Positions 7,093 through 14,832 are shown, counted from the stretch's first letter. The stretch: DNA of 16,736 nucleotides from Rhodoferax sp. (GCA_021737905.1 JAIPDA010000014.1:1-16736); one strand, 5' to 3'. Made by a program: numbers and translations. Notes: a model not told the origin generated them from the letters alone.

Positions 7093-7826
7093 GATGCGGG
7101 GGTGTCCTGTTCGGAGGGAAGGTTTTTACGCAACAAAATGCTGTAGCTGTAGCGGTCGCTGGGGTAGGTGCTGATGGAGGCGATCAGGTTGTGGCCCAGG
7201 GCGTCGCGATGCCAACGTCGGGTCACGAGCGCAGGGGTACCAGCTCTCACCTGCAGCATCTTGGCTTGTGATGCACTGATTGCACAGGCTTCGATGTTTT
7301 GTTCAATTTCTTTCAACTCAACATTGAACAATTTTTGCATCAACATCACGATCGAGCCTTGGTGGCCAGGCAAAACCTCAGCCAAGCTGGCATGCAGTGG
7401 GGATACATAAAAATCGGCCACACACAAAGGCGATTGCACTCCGCAGCGCAGCCCTCGAAACCAGAAGCGTGGCTGACCCGATGGGCAATCTGGCCGCACC
7501 AGAGAGGGATCGACACCCGGCACCAGGCCTTTTTCTAGCAATTCGAATCGAGTGGCTTCAGTGAATTGCAGTACCGACTCGATCGAATCGGAGGTGTGCA
7601 CAAAACGCTGGTGTGAGGCGGGTCGCACCACCCGGGTCCCGACGCCCGGTCGTTTGCTGACCAGGCCCAGCGAACTCAGCGCGGAAATTGCGGCTCGCAC
7701 CGTGATACGGCTCACCCCGTAGTGCAAACACAATTGTGATTCGGTGGGCAGCAATTGGCCCACCCCCCAGCGCCCATCGGCGATTGAGGTTTTCAGGTCC
7801 TGTGCCAGTTGTTGGTATTTGGTCAT
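7089..7826 (-). CDS. GntR-family transcriptional regulator, HutC/UTRA type
   Basis: This is a DNA-binding regulator that probably controls the operon it sits in. The N-terminal winged helix (about residues 1-70) has the GntR signature LPTESQLCLHYGVSRITVRAAISAL, followed by the wing GLVSKRPGVGTRV. The C-terminal part (about 90-235) resembles a UTRA ligand-binding domain, with a late ALVTRRWHRDALGHNLIASISTYPSDRY stretch typical of HutC-type members; its usual role is to bind a pathway metabolite. ATG 7826 is taken as the start; a GTG directly before it at 7829 is possible, and neither has a clear Shine-Dalgarno site. The gene lies between the CoA-transferase (18 bp upstream) and the lyase (4-nt overlap), so it is probably autoregulated. 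Candidate operators lie in the divergent region near 9048-9065. Confidence 0.88.
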   Translation of the reverse strand: MTKYQQLAQDLKTSIADGRWGVGQLLPTESQLCLHYGVSRITVRAAISALSSLGLVSKRPGVGTRVVRPASHQRFVHTSDSIESVLQFTEATRFELLEKGLVPGVDPSLVRPDCPSGQPRFWFRGLRCGVQSPLCVADFYVSPLHASLAEVLPGHQGSIVMLMQKLFNVELKEIEQNIEACAISASQAKMLQVRAGTPALVTRRWHRDALGHNLIASISTYPSDRYSYSILLRKNLPSEQDTPAS

Positions 7827-7844
7827 CACGGCGACGGTTTCGCG

Positions 7845-9035
7845 TCAGATGACACCTTGCGCCCGGAGTTGAGCAATCTCCGGAGCGCTCAAACCGGCCC
7901 GAGTTAACACTTCGTCGGTGTGCTGGCCCAGTGCTGGGGCCAAGCCCGGCGGGACCCGGTCGGTGTAGCGAATGGGCGGCGTGATGTAGTGAAACGCCCG
8001 CCCCCCGGGCAGGGTTTGCAATTCCAAGCGGTCGTTTTCGCGTACCCAGGGGTTGTCTAGGGCCTGCTTCACATCCAGGATGGGTGCGGCCGGCACATGA
8101 CCCTGGAACAAAGCCATCCAGTCGGCCGTGCTGTGTGTGGACAAGGCCTCATCGATCAGGGTGGTCAACAACTCGCGATGGGCTAGGCGTTCTTTGAAGG
8201 TCAGAAAGCGCGCATCGTCTATCCACGGGCTGCGGTCAATTTTTTGGCACAGCACACGCCAGAACTTTTCCTTGTTGCACATGAGGTAAATCCACCCGTC
8301 CCCTGTCCGGTAAAGCTGACAGGGGGTGAGCGAGGCATGGGCCGATCGCGCTAAACGCGTCGTTTCAATTTGATTGTTCAAATACCAGTGACCGACATAG
8401 TTCAGGTTGTAGAGCGCCAGATCAAACAAGCTCACATCCACATCGCGCCCGCGCCCGTTTTCTCGCGCCGACATCACGGCAGCCAACAAGGCCATGCTCA
8501 ACACCGAACCGGTCATCAGGTCAACCAAAGACAGGCCGGCACGCGCCGGCGCACTGCCAGGCTCTCCGGTGAGGTCGAAATAGCCTGCTTCGGCCTGCAT
8601 TAAAAAGTCATAGCCTGGCCAATGGGCGCGCTCACCCTCCCGGCCATAGCCGGTGAGATGGGCACAAACTATTTTGGGGAAATTGTCTTTGAGCGCGTCA
8701 TATGTCAGACCCAGTTTGCCGGGCACATCGCCGCGCAGATTGCTCATAACCGCATCACAACCAGTCAGAATTTTCAGCAGCACCTGTTGGCCCTCTGGCC
8801 GGCTCAGGTCCAGAGTAATGCTTTTTTTGCCACGGTTCAGACCTTGAAAAAAAACGCTGCGTGTGCTCGGGTCGCCGTCGACTAGCCACGCGGGACCGAC
8901 GGTGCGCCCGACATCTCCGCCTTGCGAGCGAGTTTCCACTTTGATGACTTCTGCGCCCATGTCAGCCAGGAACTGGGTGCCAAATGGCCCTGCACCGTAC
9001 TGTTCGATGGCCAGGATTCGGAGACTATTCAACAT
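7845..9035 (-). CDS. class III (CaiB/BaiF) CoA-transferase
   Basis: The protein has 396 residues, the normal length for family III CoA-transferases, which move CoA between carboxylic acids through an aspartyl-CoA anhydride. N-terminal sequence ILAIEQYGAGPFGTQFLADMGAEVIKVE is characteristic. The catalytic aspartate is most likely D172 in LSLVDLMTG, matching Asp169 of formyl-CoA transferase. GYDFLMQAEAG and GREGERAHWPGYD are also family hallmarks. As first gene of the minus operon it would activate the acid consumed by the hydratase and lyase downstream, with succinyl-CoA or acetyl-CoA as likely donor (inference). The start codon is clear from the family N-terminus, but the leader is AT-rich with no Shine-Dalgarno site. 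The donor and acceptor acids are unknown; mesaconate, itaconate and citramalate are candidates. Confidence 0.9.
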   Translation of the reverse strand: MLNSLRILAIEQYGAGPFGTQFLADMGAEVIKVETRSQGGDVGRTVGPAWLVDGDPSTRSVFFQGLNRGKKSITLDLSRPEGQQVLLKILTGCDAVMSNLRGDVPGKLGLTYDALKDNFPKIVCAHLTGYGREGERAHWPGYDFLMQAEAGYFDLTGEPGSAPARAGLSLVDLMTGSVLSMALLAAVMSARENGRGRDVDVSLFDLALYNLNYVGHWYLNNQIETTRLARSAHASLTPCQLYRTGDGWIYLMCNKEKFWRVLCQKIDRSPWIDDARFLTFKERLAHRELLTTLIDEALSTHSTADWMALFQGHVPAAPILDVKQALDNPWVRENDRLELQTLPGGRAFHYITPPIRYTDRVPPGLAPALGQHTDEVLTRAGLSAPEIAQLRAQGVI

Positions 9036-9093
9036 GATTTATTTAGTTTATCATAATGTTATAACTTTTTGATCCCTTAACAGAAAGGTCCCT
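9036..9093. promoter_or_regulatory. divergent promoter/operator region between CoA-transferase and binding protein
   Basis: This 58-bp region is strikingly AT-rich compared with its surroundings. It contains a perfect 8-bp palindrome GTTATAAC (9058-9065) inside an imperfect 17-bp palindrome TTATCATAATGTTATAA (9048-9064). Possible -10 boxes are TATAAC (9060-9065, +) and TATGAT (9050-9055 read on -); no good -35 boxes are visible. The GT...AC palindrome resembles the general form of HutC-type GntR operators, so the embedded regulator is the obvious candidate ligand. One regulator could control both directions. Confidence 0.55.
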
Positions 9094-10101
9094 ATGCCAA
9101 ATGCCAACTCGTCTCGCCGGTGGTTGATCCCAGGCCTGTTCCTAGCAATGTGCGCCCTGAGCCCTCCCGGAGGGTCTGCCTGGGCCCAAGCCTTTCCCAA
9201 CAAAGTTGTGCGCATCGTGGTGCCCTTCCCACCAGGCAACGCCAGCGATGTGGCCGCACGTGCCCTCAGTGACAAACTGTCCCAGCGACTGGGTCAACCG
9301 GTAATCGTCGAAAACAAGGGCGGCGCAGCCGGGGCTGTGGGGGCCGAATTTGTCGCTAAGGCTGCGCCCGACGGCTACACCCTAATGATCACTTCACTAT
9401 CGCCCATCGTGATCAGCCCGCACATTAACAAAAAATTGCCCTACGACGCGCTCAAAGATTTCATACCAGTGGCCCGCATCGGCTACACAGGCATGATTTT
9501 GGTGGTCCCCACCAACTTCCCGGTCAATACCGTCCCCGAGTTAATGGCCTATGCTAAAAATAATCCGGGCAAACTCAATTACGCTTCTGTGGGTGCCGGC
9601 ACCTTGTCCATGTTGACCATGGAGGTGTTTAAAAAATCCACCAACACTGACATACAGCATGTGCCCTACAAAGGCAGCGCCCAGGCCATGACCGACCTGA
9701 TCGGGGGCACCATTCCGTTGATGTTCGATGGCATGACATCGTCCTACAGCCATGTCAAAGCCGGCAAACTTAAAGCGCTGGCCATCTCTGCCGCCAAGCG
9801 CTCCGAACTGGCGCCCGAAATTCCGACTTTGCGTGAAACAGGTATCACCAGCCTGCTTGATGTGAGCGTGGATGGCTGGACCGGCATCTTTGCGCCTCAA
9901 GGCACTCCGGTGGCGGTCGTCAATTTCCTCAACCAGGAAATTAACAAGGTTCTGGAGGACCCAGAGTTCAAAAAACGCGCCAATGGACAGAGCCTGGACG
10001 TCTACGCGCCCAGCACGCCCGCTCAGTTCACCGACTACGTGAAGACAGAGTACAACCGCTGGAGCGACATCATCAAACCGCTAAAAATCGAAGCTAACTG
10101 A
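9094..10101 (+). CDS. Bug/TctC-family periplasmic substrate-binding protein
   Basis: The protein has 335 residues and belongs to the tripartite tricarboxylate transporter receptor (Bug) family. These periplasmic clamshell proteins bind carboxylates and related small molecules. A Sec signal peptide is visible (SRRW, hydrophobic stretch, then AWA-Q cleavage near residue 32). The mature start FPNKVVRIVVPFPPGNASDVAARAL and the phrases VIVENKGGAAGAVGAEFVAKAAPDGYTL, VPYKGSAQAMTDLIGGTIPLMFDG and GWTGIFAPQGTP are family signatures. An AAAGG site (9083-9087) precedes ATG 9094. It is transcribed away from the CoA-transferase operon and is likely to bind the acid that the operon degrades. No TctA/TctB membrane genes lie nearby, so transport would need a partner encoded elsewhere, or the protein may act as a sensor. 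Confidence 0.93.
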   Translation: MPNANSSRRWLIPGLFLAMCALSPPGGSAWAQAFPNKVVRIVVPFPPGNASDVAARALSDKLSQRLGQPVIVENKGGAAGAVGAEFVAKAAPDGYTLMITSLSPIVISPHINKKLPYDALKDFIPVARIGYTGMILVVPTNFPVNTVPELMAYAKNNPGKLNYASVGAGTLSMLTMEVFKKSTNTDIQHVPYKGSAQAMTDLIGGTIPLMFDGMTSSYSHVKAGKLKALAISAAKRSELAPEIPTLRETGITSLLDVSVDGWTGIFAPQGTPVAVVNFLNQEINKVLEDPEFKKRANGQSLDVYAPSTPAQFTDYVKTEYNRWSDIIKPLKIEAN

Positions 10102-10125
10102 ATACACCGTCAGCCCCCTTCCAGT

Positions 10126-10153
10126 AAAAGCCTGAGCAGTTCAGGCTTTTTTT
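10126..10153 (+). terminator. intrinsic terminator, probably bidirectional
   Basis: AAAGCCTGA (10127-10135) and TCAGGCTTT (10141-10149) form a perfect 9-bp stem with a 5-nt loop, followed by a T7 run (10147-10153). This is a good Rho-independent terminator for the binding-protein gene. Read on the minus strand the same stem is followed by TTTT, so it may also stop the convergent DciA-like gene. Confidence 0.88.
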
Positions 10154-10190
10154 CTTTCCGTCTTGGCTGCAATGCGCGACGATCCTGGCG

Positions 10191-10520
10191 TTATCCGGCC
10201 AAAGTGGACTTGCTAAGCAAAACCTTCAGGCGAATTGTCTGGATTGCCAGGCCGTCAGCCTTGAGTTGAGCCTGCAGTGCCGGCACCAGTTGCCTGACTT
10301 TGGCTGCGGCCGCGCTGCCTGTCACCAGCAGACACCAGTTGTCACCTTCAATGGGCCCGGCCTGGACGCTGGCGCGCAGCGATGGCGGCAGCAAGCGTTC
10401 CACACTTTTAAGCATGTCAGCGGACTGCCGCGCCATCATGGCCAGTTTGGCCAGGGTGGGTGAATTGTCGATGGCTTGACTGAAGCTGACAGCTTGGTGC
10501 GGCCGGTGGGGTTCGTTCAC
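10191..10520 (-). CDS. DciA-like / DUF721 family protein
   Basis: This small cytoplasmic protein has 109 residues. The central part, from about SPTLAKLAMMARQSADMLKSV through LPPSLRASVQAGPIEGDNWCLLVTGSAAAAKVRQLVPALQAQL to the Ile-Arg-rich end, fits the DUF721 pattern. The family includes DciA, which recruits or loads the replicative helicase DnaB in many bacteria that lack DnaC. Short DUF721 proteins next to secA are common in Burkholderiales. The start is a GTG (10520) with no strong Shine-Dalgarno site; no better start lies downstream. It is transcribed away from secA and towards the terminator at 10126-10153. The helicase-loading role is a family inference, and this short version may lack parts of the better studied DciA proteins. 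Confidence 0.75.
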   Translation of the reverse strand: MNEPHRPHQAVSFSQAIDNSPTLAKLAMMARQSADMLKSVERLLPPSLRASVQAGPIEGDNWCLLVTGSAAAAKVRQLVPALQAQLKADGLAIQTIRLKVLLSKSTLAG

Positions 10521-10628
10521 AGCGGGATGGGCGTTAAAACATGGGATAAAAGGCTGCTTGAAGCGGGTTCGTCCTGATTATCGTGGCTGGCGTTCAGGTT
10601 AACTGCGGCCCCGGCCGGCCGGCAAAGG

Positions 10629-10634
10629 TAAAAT
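10629..10634 (+). promoter_or_regulatory. possible -10 element upstream of secA
   Basis: TAAAAT lies about 110 bp upstream of secA after a GC-rich palindromic tract (CCGGCCGGCCGG at about 10611-10622). No recognisable -35 box is correctly spaced. If it is used, secA would have a leader of roughly 100 nt. The element overlaps the start of a small leader reading frame described separately. Confidence 0.3.
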
Positions 10635-10645
10635 GAAGGGTTTTA

Positions 10646-10669
10646 GCGCAGCGCAACGGTGTACTGCGC
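10646..10669 (+). other. inverted repeat in the secA leader
   Basis: GCGCAG (10646-10651) and CTGCGC (10664-10669) can form a 6-bp GC-rich stem with a 12-nt loop in the region upstream of secA. No T-run follows. It may be chance, or a small leader structure affecting secA expression. The rest of the 223-bp gap between the DciA-like gene and secA holds no supported gene. Confidence 0.3.
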
Positions 10670-10743
10670 AGGCTCAATAGTTGCTCTCAATAAAGGTTTG
10701 GCCCTCAGCTTAAGCGCATGGCGTTGGCGGGGCCCACGTATCT

Positions 10744-13503
10744 ATGGCTTTTAATCCACTCACCATGCTGTTCGGCAGCCGCAATGACAGGCTGCTGAAA
10801 ACTTACCGCAAAACGATTGAGCGCATCAATGCCCTGGAGGGGCAGTTTGAGCAGCTCAGCGACGAGCAACTTCGCGAAAAAACACAGAACTTCAAGGACA
10901 GAGTGAGCGCCGGCGAGAGCTTGGACGATTTACTCGCAGAGGCCTTTGCGGTGGTGCGAGAAGGCAGCAAGCGCGTGATGAAAATGCGTCATTTTGATGT
11001 TCAGCTGCTGGGCGGCATGGCTTTGCACAACGGCAAAATTTCAGAGATGGGAACCGGTGAGGGCAAAACTCTCACGGCCACCTTGCCGGTGTATCTCAAT
11101 GCCCTGTCGGGCAAGGGCGTACACGTGGTCACGGTCAATGATTACCTGGCCAGCCGAGATGCACGCTGGATGGGCAAGCTCTACAACTTTCTGGGCCTGA
11201 GCGTCGGCATTAATCTGCCGCAAATGAGCCGCGAAGAAAAGCAGGCGGCTTATGGCTCTGACATTACCTACGGAACCAACAACGAATACGGTTTTGATTA
11301 CCTGCGCGACAACATGGTCTACGAAGTGTCAGACCGCGTGCAGCGTGGTTTGAACTTTGCTATCGTTGACGAGGTCGACTCCATCCTGATCGACGAGGCC
11401 CGTACACCGCTGATCATCAGCGGCCAGGCTGAAGACCACACGGCCATGTACCTGGCGATGAACCAGGTTGTGCCGCAGATGACGCGTCAAGAGGGTGAAG
11501 CCGATCCCCGCACCGGGGAAGGCATCATCACGCCGGGCGACTTCACCATCGACGAAAAAACGCACCAGGTGTTCCTGACTGAGCAGGGGCATGAAAACGC
11601 TGAGCGCATTCTCTTTGGCATGGGTTTGATTCCTGAAGGGGCTACGCTGTATGACCCGGCCAATATCACGCTGGTGCATCACCTGTACGCTGCACTGCGC
11701 GCAAACCATATTTACCACCGCGACCAGCACTACGTGGTGCAAGAAGGTGAGGTCGTTATTGTTGATGAGTTCACCGGACGACTGATGTCCGGGCGCCGCT
11801 GGAGCGAAGGCCTGCACCAGGCGGTCGAAGCCAAAGAAGGTGTGGCCATTCAGGCCGAGAACCAGACCATGGCATCGATTACCTTTCAGAACTACTTCCG
11901 TCTCTACGGCAAACTGGCCGGCATGACCGGTACGGCCGATACCGAGGCCTATGAGTTCCAGGAAATCTACGGACTCGAGACCACCGTGATCCCGCCGAAC
12001 CGCCGCAGCCAGCGCGAAGACCAGCTGGACCGTGTTTACAAGACAACCCGCGAAAAATACGAGGCGGCGATCAAAGACATTCGTGATTGCTACGAGCGCG
12101 GCCAGCCCGTGCTGGTGGGTACCACCTCGATTGAAAACTCCGAGATCATCGACCAGCTTCTGGAAAAAGAAAAACTACCGCACCAGGTGCTCAATGCCAA
12201 GCAGCACGCGCGTGAGGCCGACATCGTGGCGCAGGCCGGACGTCCCGGCATGATCACGATTGCCACCAACATGGCTGGTCGTGGTACTGACATCGTGCTG
12301 GGCGGCAATGTCGAGAAACTCATCGAGGCTGTGGAAGCCAATGAGGCGCTGGACACCGGCGCTAAAGAAACAGAAATTAACAGGCTGCGCGTCCAATGGC
12401 AGGCCGACCATGAAAAAGTCAAAGCACTCGGTGGCTTGCGCATCATTGCAACAGAGCGCCATGAATCGCGCCGCATTGACAACCAGTTGCGCGGACGCTC
12501 GGGCCGTCAGGGTGACCCCGGCTCATCGCGGTTTTACCTGAGTCTGGATGATCCTCTGATGCGAATCTTCGCGGGTGACCGCGTCAAGTCCATCATGGAG
12601 CGTCTGAAAATGCCGGACGGTGAGGCCATTGAAGCGGGTATCGTCACGCGCAGCATTGAGTCGGCACAGCGCAAGGTCGAGGCCCGCAACTTTGATGTAC
12701 GCAAGCAATTGCTGGAGTACGACGACGTTTCTAACGACCAGCGCAAGGTGATTTACCAGCAGCGCAATGACATCATGGACGCAAAAAGTCTGCAAGGGCA
12801 GATTGCTTCGCTGCGCGAAGGTTGTTTTGCCGATCTGACACGTCAGTATGTACCGATGGAAAGCGTCGAGGAGCAGTGGGACATTGCTGCGTTGGAGACC
12901 GTGCTGCGCGATGAGTGGCAACTCGAGGTGCCGCTGCGCGAAGAAGTGGCAGCAGCCACAGCGATCACCGATGACGATATCCTGGAAAAAGTGTTGGCAG
13001 CGGCCAATGCGGCTTTCAGCGCCAAGGTTGAGAGTGTGGGTGAAGAGAGCTTCGTGCAATTCGAGCGCATGGTGCTGCTGCAAAGCATAGACACGCACTG
13101 GCGTGATCATTTGAGCTCGCTCGACTATCTGCGCCAGGGCATTCATTTGCGCGGTTATGCCCAAAAGCAACCCAAGCAGGAATACAAGCGCGAAGCCTTT
13201 GAACTGTTCGGACAGTTGCTCGACAGTGTCAAAAACGAAGTCACCAAGACCTTGATGACGATCAAGGTACAGTCCAGTGAGCAGCTGGAACGGGCGGCCG
13301 AAGAGATGGAGGCGCGTGCTGAAAAAATTGCCAACGTGACCTACACCGCGCCGACTGAAACCGGTGAAGTGCAAGTCATTTCCGGCCTTGACGCTCAAGG
13401 GCAAGCCCTGGCAGCTGAGCGATTTGCACGCGTTGGCCGCAACGATCCCTGCCCATGCGGCTCTGGGAAAAAATTCAAAGCATGCCACGGTAAATTGAAC
13501 TGA
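10744..13503 (+). CDS. secA: protein translocase ATPase subunit SecA
   Basis: SecA is the motor that drives unfolded preproteins through SecYEG. The protein has 919 residues, the usual length in this group. The N-terminus (LFGSRNDRLLKTYRKTIERINALE) is typical. Walker A is GTGEGKT at 103-109 with K108, and the DEAD-like Walker B is DEVDSILIDEARTP starting at D209, both at the E. coli positions. The preprotein cross-linking region follows, then NBD2 with GRGTDIVLGGN and QLRGRSGRQGDPGSS, and the helical scaffold/wing region (HWRDHLSSLDYLRQGI). The C-terminal zinc finger for SecB and phospholipid binding is intact (C903, C905, C914, H915 in CPCGSGKKFKACH). There is no clear Shine-Dalgarno site. 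No secM-like gene of enterobacterial type is present upstream, where a divergent DciA-like gene lies instead. The argJ gene follows after about 80 bp. Confidence 0.98.
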   Translation: MAFNPLTMLFGSRNDRLLKTYRKTIERINALEGQFEQLSDEQLREKTQNFKDRVSAGESLDDLLAEAFAVVREGSKRVMKMRHFDVQLLGGMALHNGKISEMGTGEGKTLTATLPVYLNALSGKGVHVVTVNDYLASRDARWMGKLYNFLGLSVGINLPQMSREEKQAAYGSDITYGTNNEYGFDYLRDNMVYEVSDRVQRGLNFAIVDEVDSILIDEARTPLIISGQAEDHTAMYLAMNQVVPQMTRQEGEADPRTGEGIITPGDFTIDEKTHQVFLTEQGHENAERILFGMGLIPEGATLYDPANITLVHHLYAALRANHIYHRDQHYVVQEGEVVIVDEFTGRLMSGRRWSEGLHQAVEAKEGVAIQAENQTMASITFQNYFRLYGKLAGMTGTADTEAYEFQEIYGLETTVIPPNRRSQREDQLDRVYKTTREKYEAAIKDIRDCYERGQPVLVGTTSIENSEIIDQLLEKEKLPHQVLNAKQHAREADIVAQAGRPGMITIATNMAGRGTDIVLGGNVEKLIEAVEANEALDTGAKETEINRLRVQWQADHEKVKALGGLRIIATERHESRRIDNQLRGRSGRQGDPGSSRFYLSLDDPLMRIFAGDRVKSIMERLKMPDGEAIEAGIVTRSIESAQRKVEARNFDVRKQLLEYDDVSNDQRKVIYQQRNDIMDAKSLQGQIASLREGCFADLTRQYVPMESVEEQWDIAALETVLRDEWQLEVPLREEVAAATAITDDDILEKVLAAANAAFSAKVESVGEESFVQFERMVLLQSIDTHWRDHLSSLDYLRQGIHLRGYAQKQPKQEYKREAFELFGQLLDSVKNEVTKTLMTIKVQSSEQLERAAEEMEARAEKIANVTYTAPTETGEVQVISGLDAQGQALAAERFARVGRNDPCPCGSGKKFKACHGKLN

Positions 13504-13576
13504 GACCGCTTGATCTTTTGCTTAAATGCAACTGCTCCGATGTCGTGCTCGAGAGCATGCAATAACCTTGATGGAT

Positions 13577-13583
13577 GGAGAAG
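13577..13583 (+). promoter_or_regulatory. Shine-Dalgarno site that decides the argJ start
   Basis: GGAGAAG lies 3-9 nt before ATG 13587 and overlaps the alternative in-frame ATG at 13575, which has no such site. This supports translation from 13587, giving the familiar N-terminus MPVNL. Confidence 0.65.
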
Positions 13584-13586
13584 TCG

Positions 13587-14828
13587 ATGCCCGTGAACCT
13601 GGTTGCCACGCCTGCAGCTGAACTTTTTCCCGTGCCGGGTGTGCGCTGGGGTATTGCCGAGGCGGGAATTCGCAAGGCCGGCCGCAAGGATTTGTCAGTG
13701 CTGTTGCTCGACGAAGGCAGCGTGGTGGGTGGCGTTTTCACGCAAAATCGTTTTTGTGCAGCCCCTGTACAAATTTGCCGCGAACACCTGGGCTTGCATG
13801 GCGGTCTCACGCAGGGCATACGCGCCATGCTCATCAACACCGGCAACGCCAATGCCGGCACGGGTGCGGATGGTCTGATGCGCGCGCGCGCCAGCTGCAT
13901 AGCGCTGGCCCAGCAGCTCAATGTATCGCCAGAGCAGATATTGCCTTTTTCTACCGGCGTGATCATGGAGCCTTTGCCGCATGATCGCATTGCCGCCGGT
14001 CTGCCCGCTGCCCTGGCCGATGCTAAGCAGGACAACTGGGCCCGCGCCGCCGAGGCCATCATGACGACCGATACGGTAGCCAAAGCTTTTTCCAAGCGCA
14101 TCACGCTGGGCGGTGCCAGTGTCACTATCACCGGTATCAGCAAAGGCGCCGGCATGATCTGCCCGAACATGGCAACCATGCTCGGCTTCATGGCCACCGA
14201 CGCTTGTGTCTCGCAGGCGCTGATGGCACAACTGGCCCGTGAGCTGGCCGAAGGTTCTTTCAACCGCGTCACCGTAGATGGTGACACTTCGACCAATGAT
14301 TCCTTCGTTATCGTAGCCACGCACCAGGCCCGGCATTCACCGATTGAGTCCCTTGATAGCGCTGATGGCCGCGCCCTCAAGGCGGCCATGCTGGAGATCG
14401 CACAAAAGTTGGCGCAAGCCATCGTGCGCGACGGTGAGGGTGCAACCAAATTCATCACCATTCGCGTTGAGGGCGGACGCACCGGACAGGAGTGCCGCCA
14501 GGTGGCTTATGCCATTGCGCATTCACCGCTGGTCAAAACTGCTTTTTTTGCCAGCGACCCCAATCTGGGCCGCATCCTGGCCGCTGTCGGCTATGCAGGT
14601 ATTGACGATCTGGATCAGACGCTGATCGACTTGTACCTAGATGATGTGCTGGTGGCGCAACACGGTGGGCGTCATCCCGCGTATGTGGAAGCGGATGGAC
14701 AGCGCGTGATGAAGCAAAGCGAAATTCTGGTGCATGTTCGGCTGGGCCGTGGCGATGCGGTCGATACCGTCTGGACTTGCGACCTGTCGTATGACTACGT
14801 CAAGATCAACGCTGACTACAGAAGTTAA
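13587..14828 (+). CDS. argJ: bifunctional glutamate N-acetyltransferase / amino-acid acetyltransferase ArgJ
   Basis: ArgJ moves the acetyl group from N-acetylornithine to glutamate, the cyclic route of arginine synthesis, and may also make N-acetylglutamate from acetyl-CoA. From ATG 13587 it has 413 residues. The precursor normally cuts itself into alpha and beta chains at an Ala-Thr bond; the conserved site KGAGMICPNMATMLGF is present, and T197 is the expected nucleophile and new N-terminus. Other signatures include VAGVF-like GGVFTQNRFCAAPV, LINTGNANAGTG, ILPFSTGVI, TVDGDTSTNDS and the C-terminal DLSYDYVKINADYRS. An upstream in-frame ATG (13575) would add four residues, but the Shine-Dalgarno site favours 13587. 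The ATPase gene starts 4 bp after the stop, so the genes are probably cotranscribed. Confidence 0.96.
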   Translation: MPVNLVATPAAELFPVPGVRWGIAEAGIRKAGRKDLSVLLLDEGSVVGGVFTQNRFCAAPVQICREHLGLHGGLTQGIRAMLINTGNANAGTGADGLMRARASCIALAQQLNVSPEQILPFSTGVIMEPLPHDRIAAGLPAALADAKQDNWARAAEAIMTTDTVAKAFSKRITLGGASVTITGISKGAGMICPNMATMLGFMATDACVSQALMAQLARELAEGSFNRVTVDGDTSTNDSFVIVATHQARHSPIESLDSADGRALKAAMLEIAQKLAQAIVRDGEGATKFITIRVEGGRTGQECRQVAYAIAHSPLVKTAFFASDPNLGRILAAVGYAGIDDLDQTLIDLYLDDVLVAQHGGRHPAYVEADGQRVMKQSEILVHVRLGRGDAVDTVWTCDLSYDYVKINADYRS

Positions 14829-14832
14829 ACCC

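Noticed and set aside
10102..10300. Possible attachment-site repeat of the tRNA-Thr 3' end at the far side of the accessory block
   Set aside because: Only a chance CGGCACCA match (about 10279-10286) was seen; no longer copy of the T-arm/acceptor sequence is present.
10719..10799. Short overlapping frame starting at ATG 10719 across the secA start
   Set aside because: It runs out of frame through conserved secA coding sequence and has no ribosome site or recognisable content.
13544..13557. Small palindrome TGCTCGAGAGCA between secA and argJ as a terminator
   Set aside because: The stem is only 4-5 bp and no T-run follows.
12523..14482. Two long minus-strand open frames opposite secA and argJ (321 and 335 codons)
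   Set aside because: Both are shadows of confidently identified genes in GC-rich DNA; neither shows family motifs.
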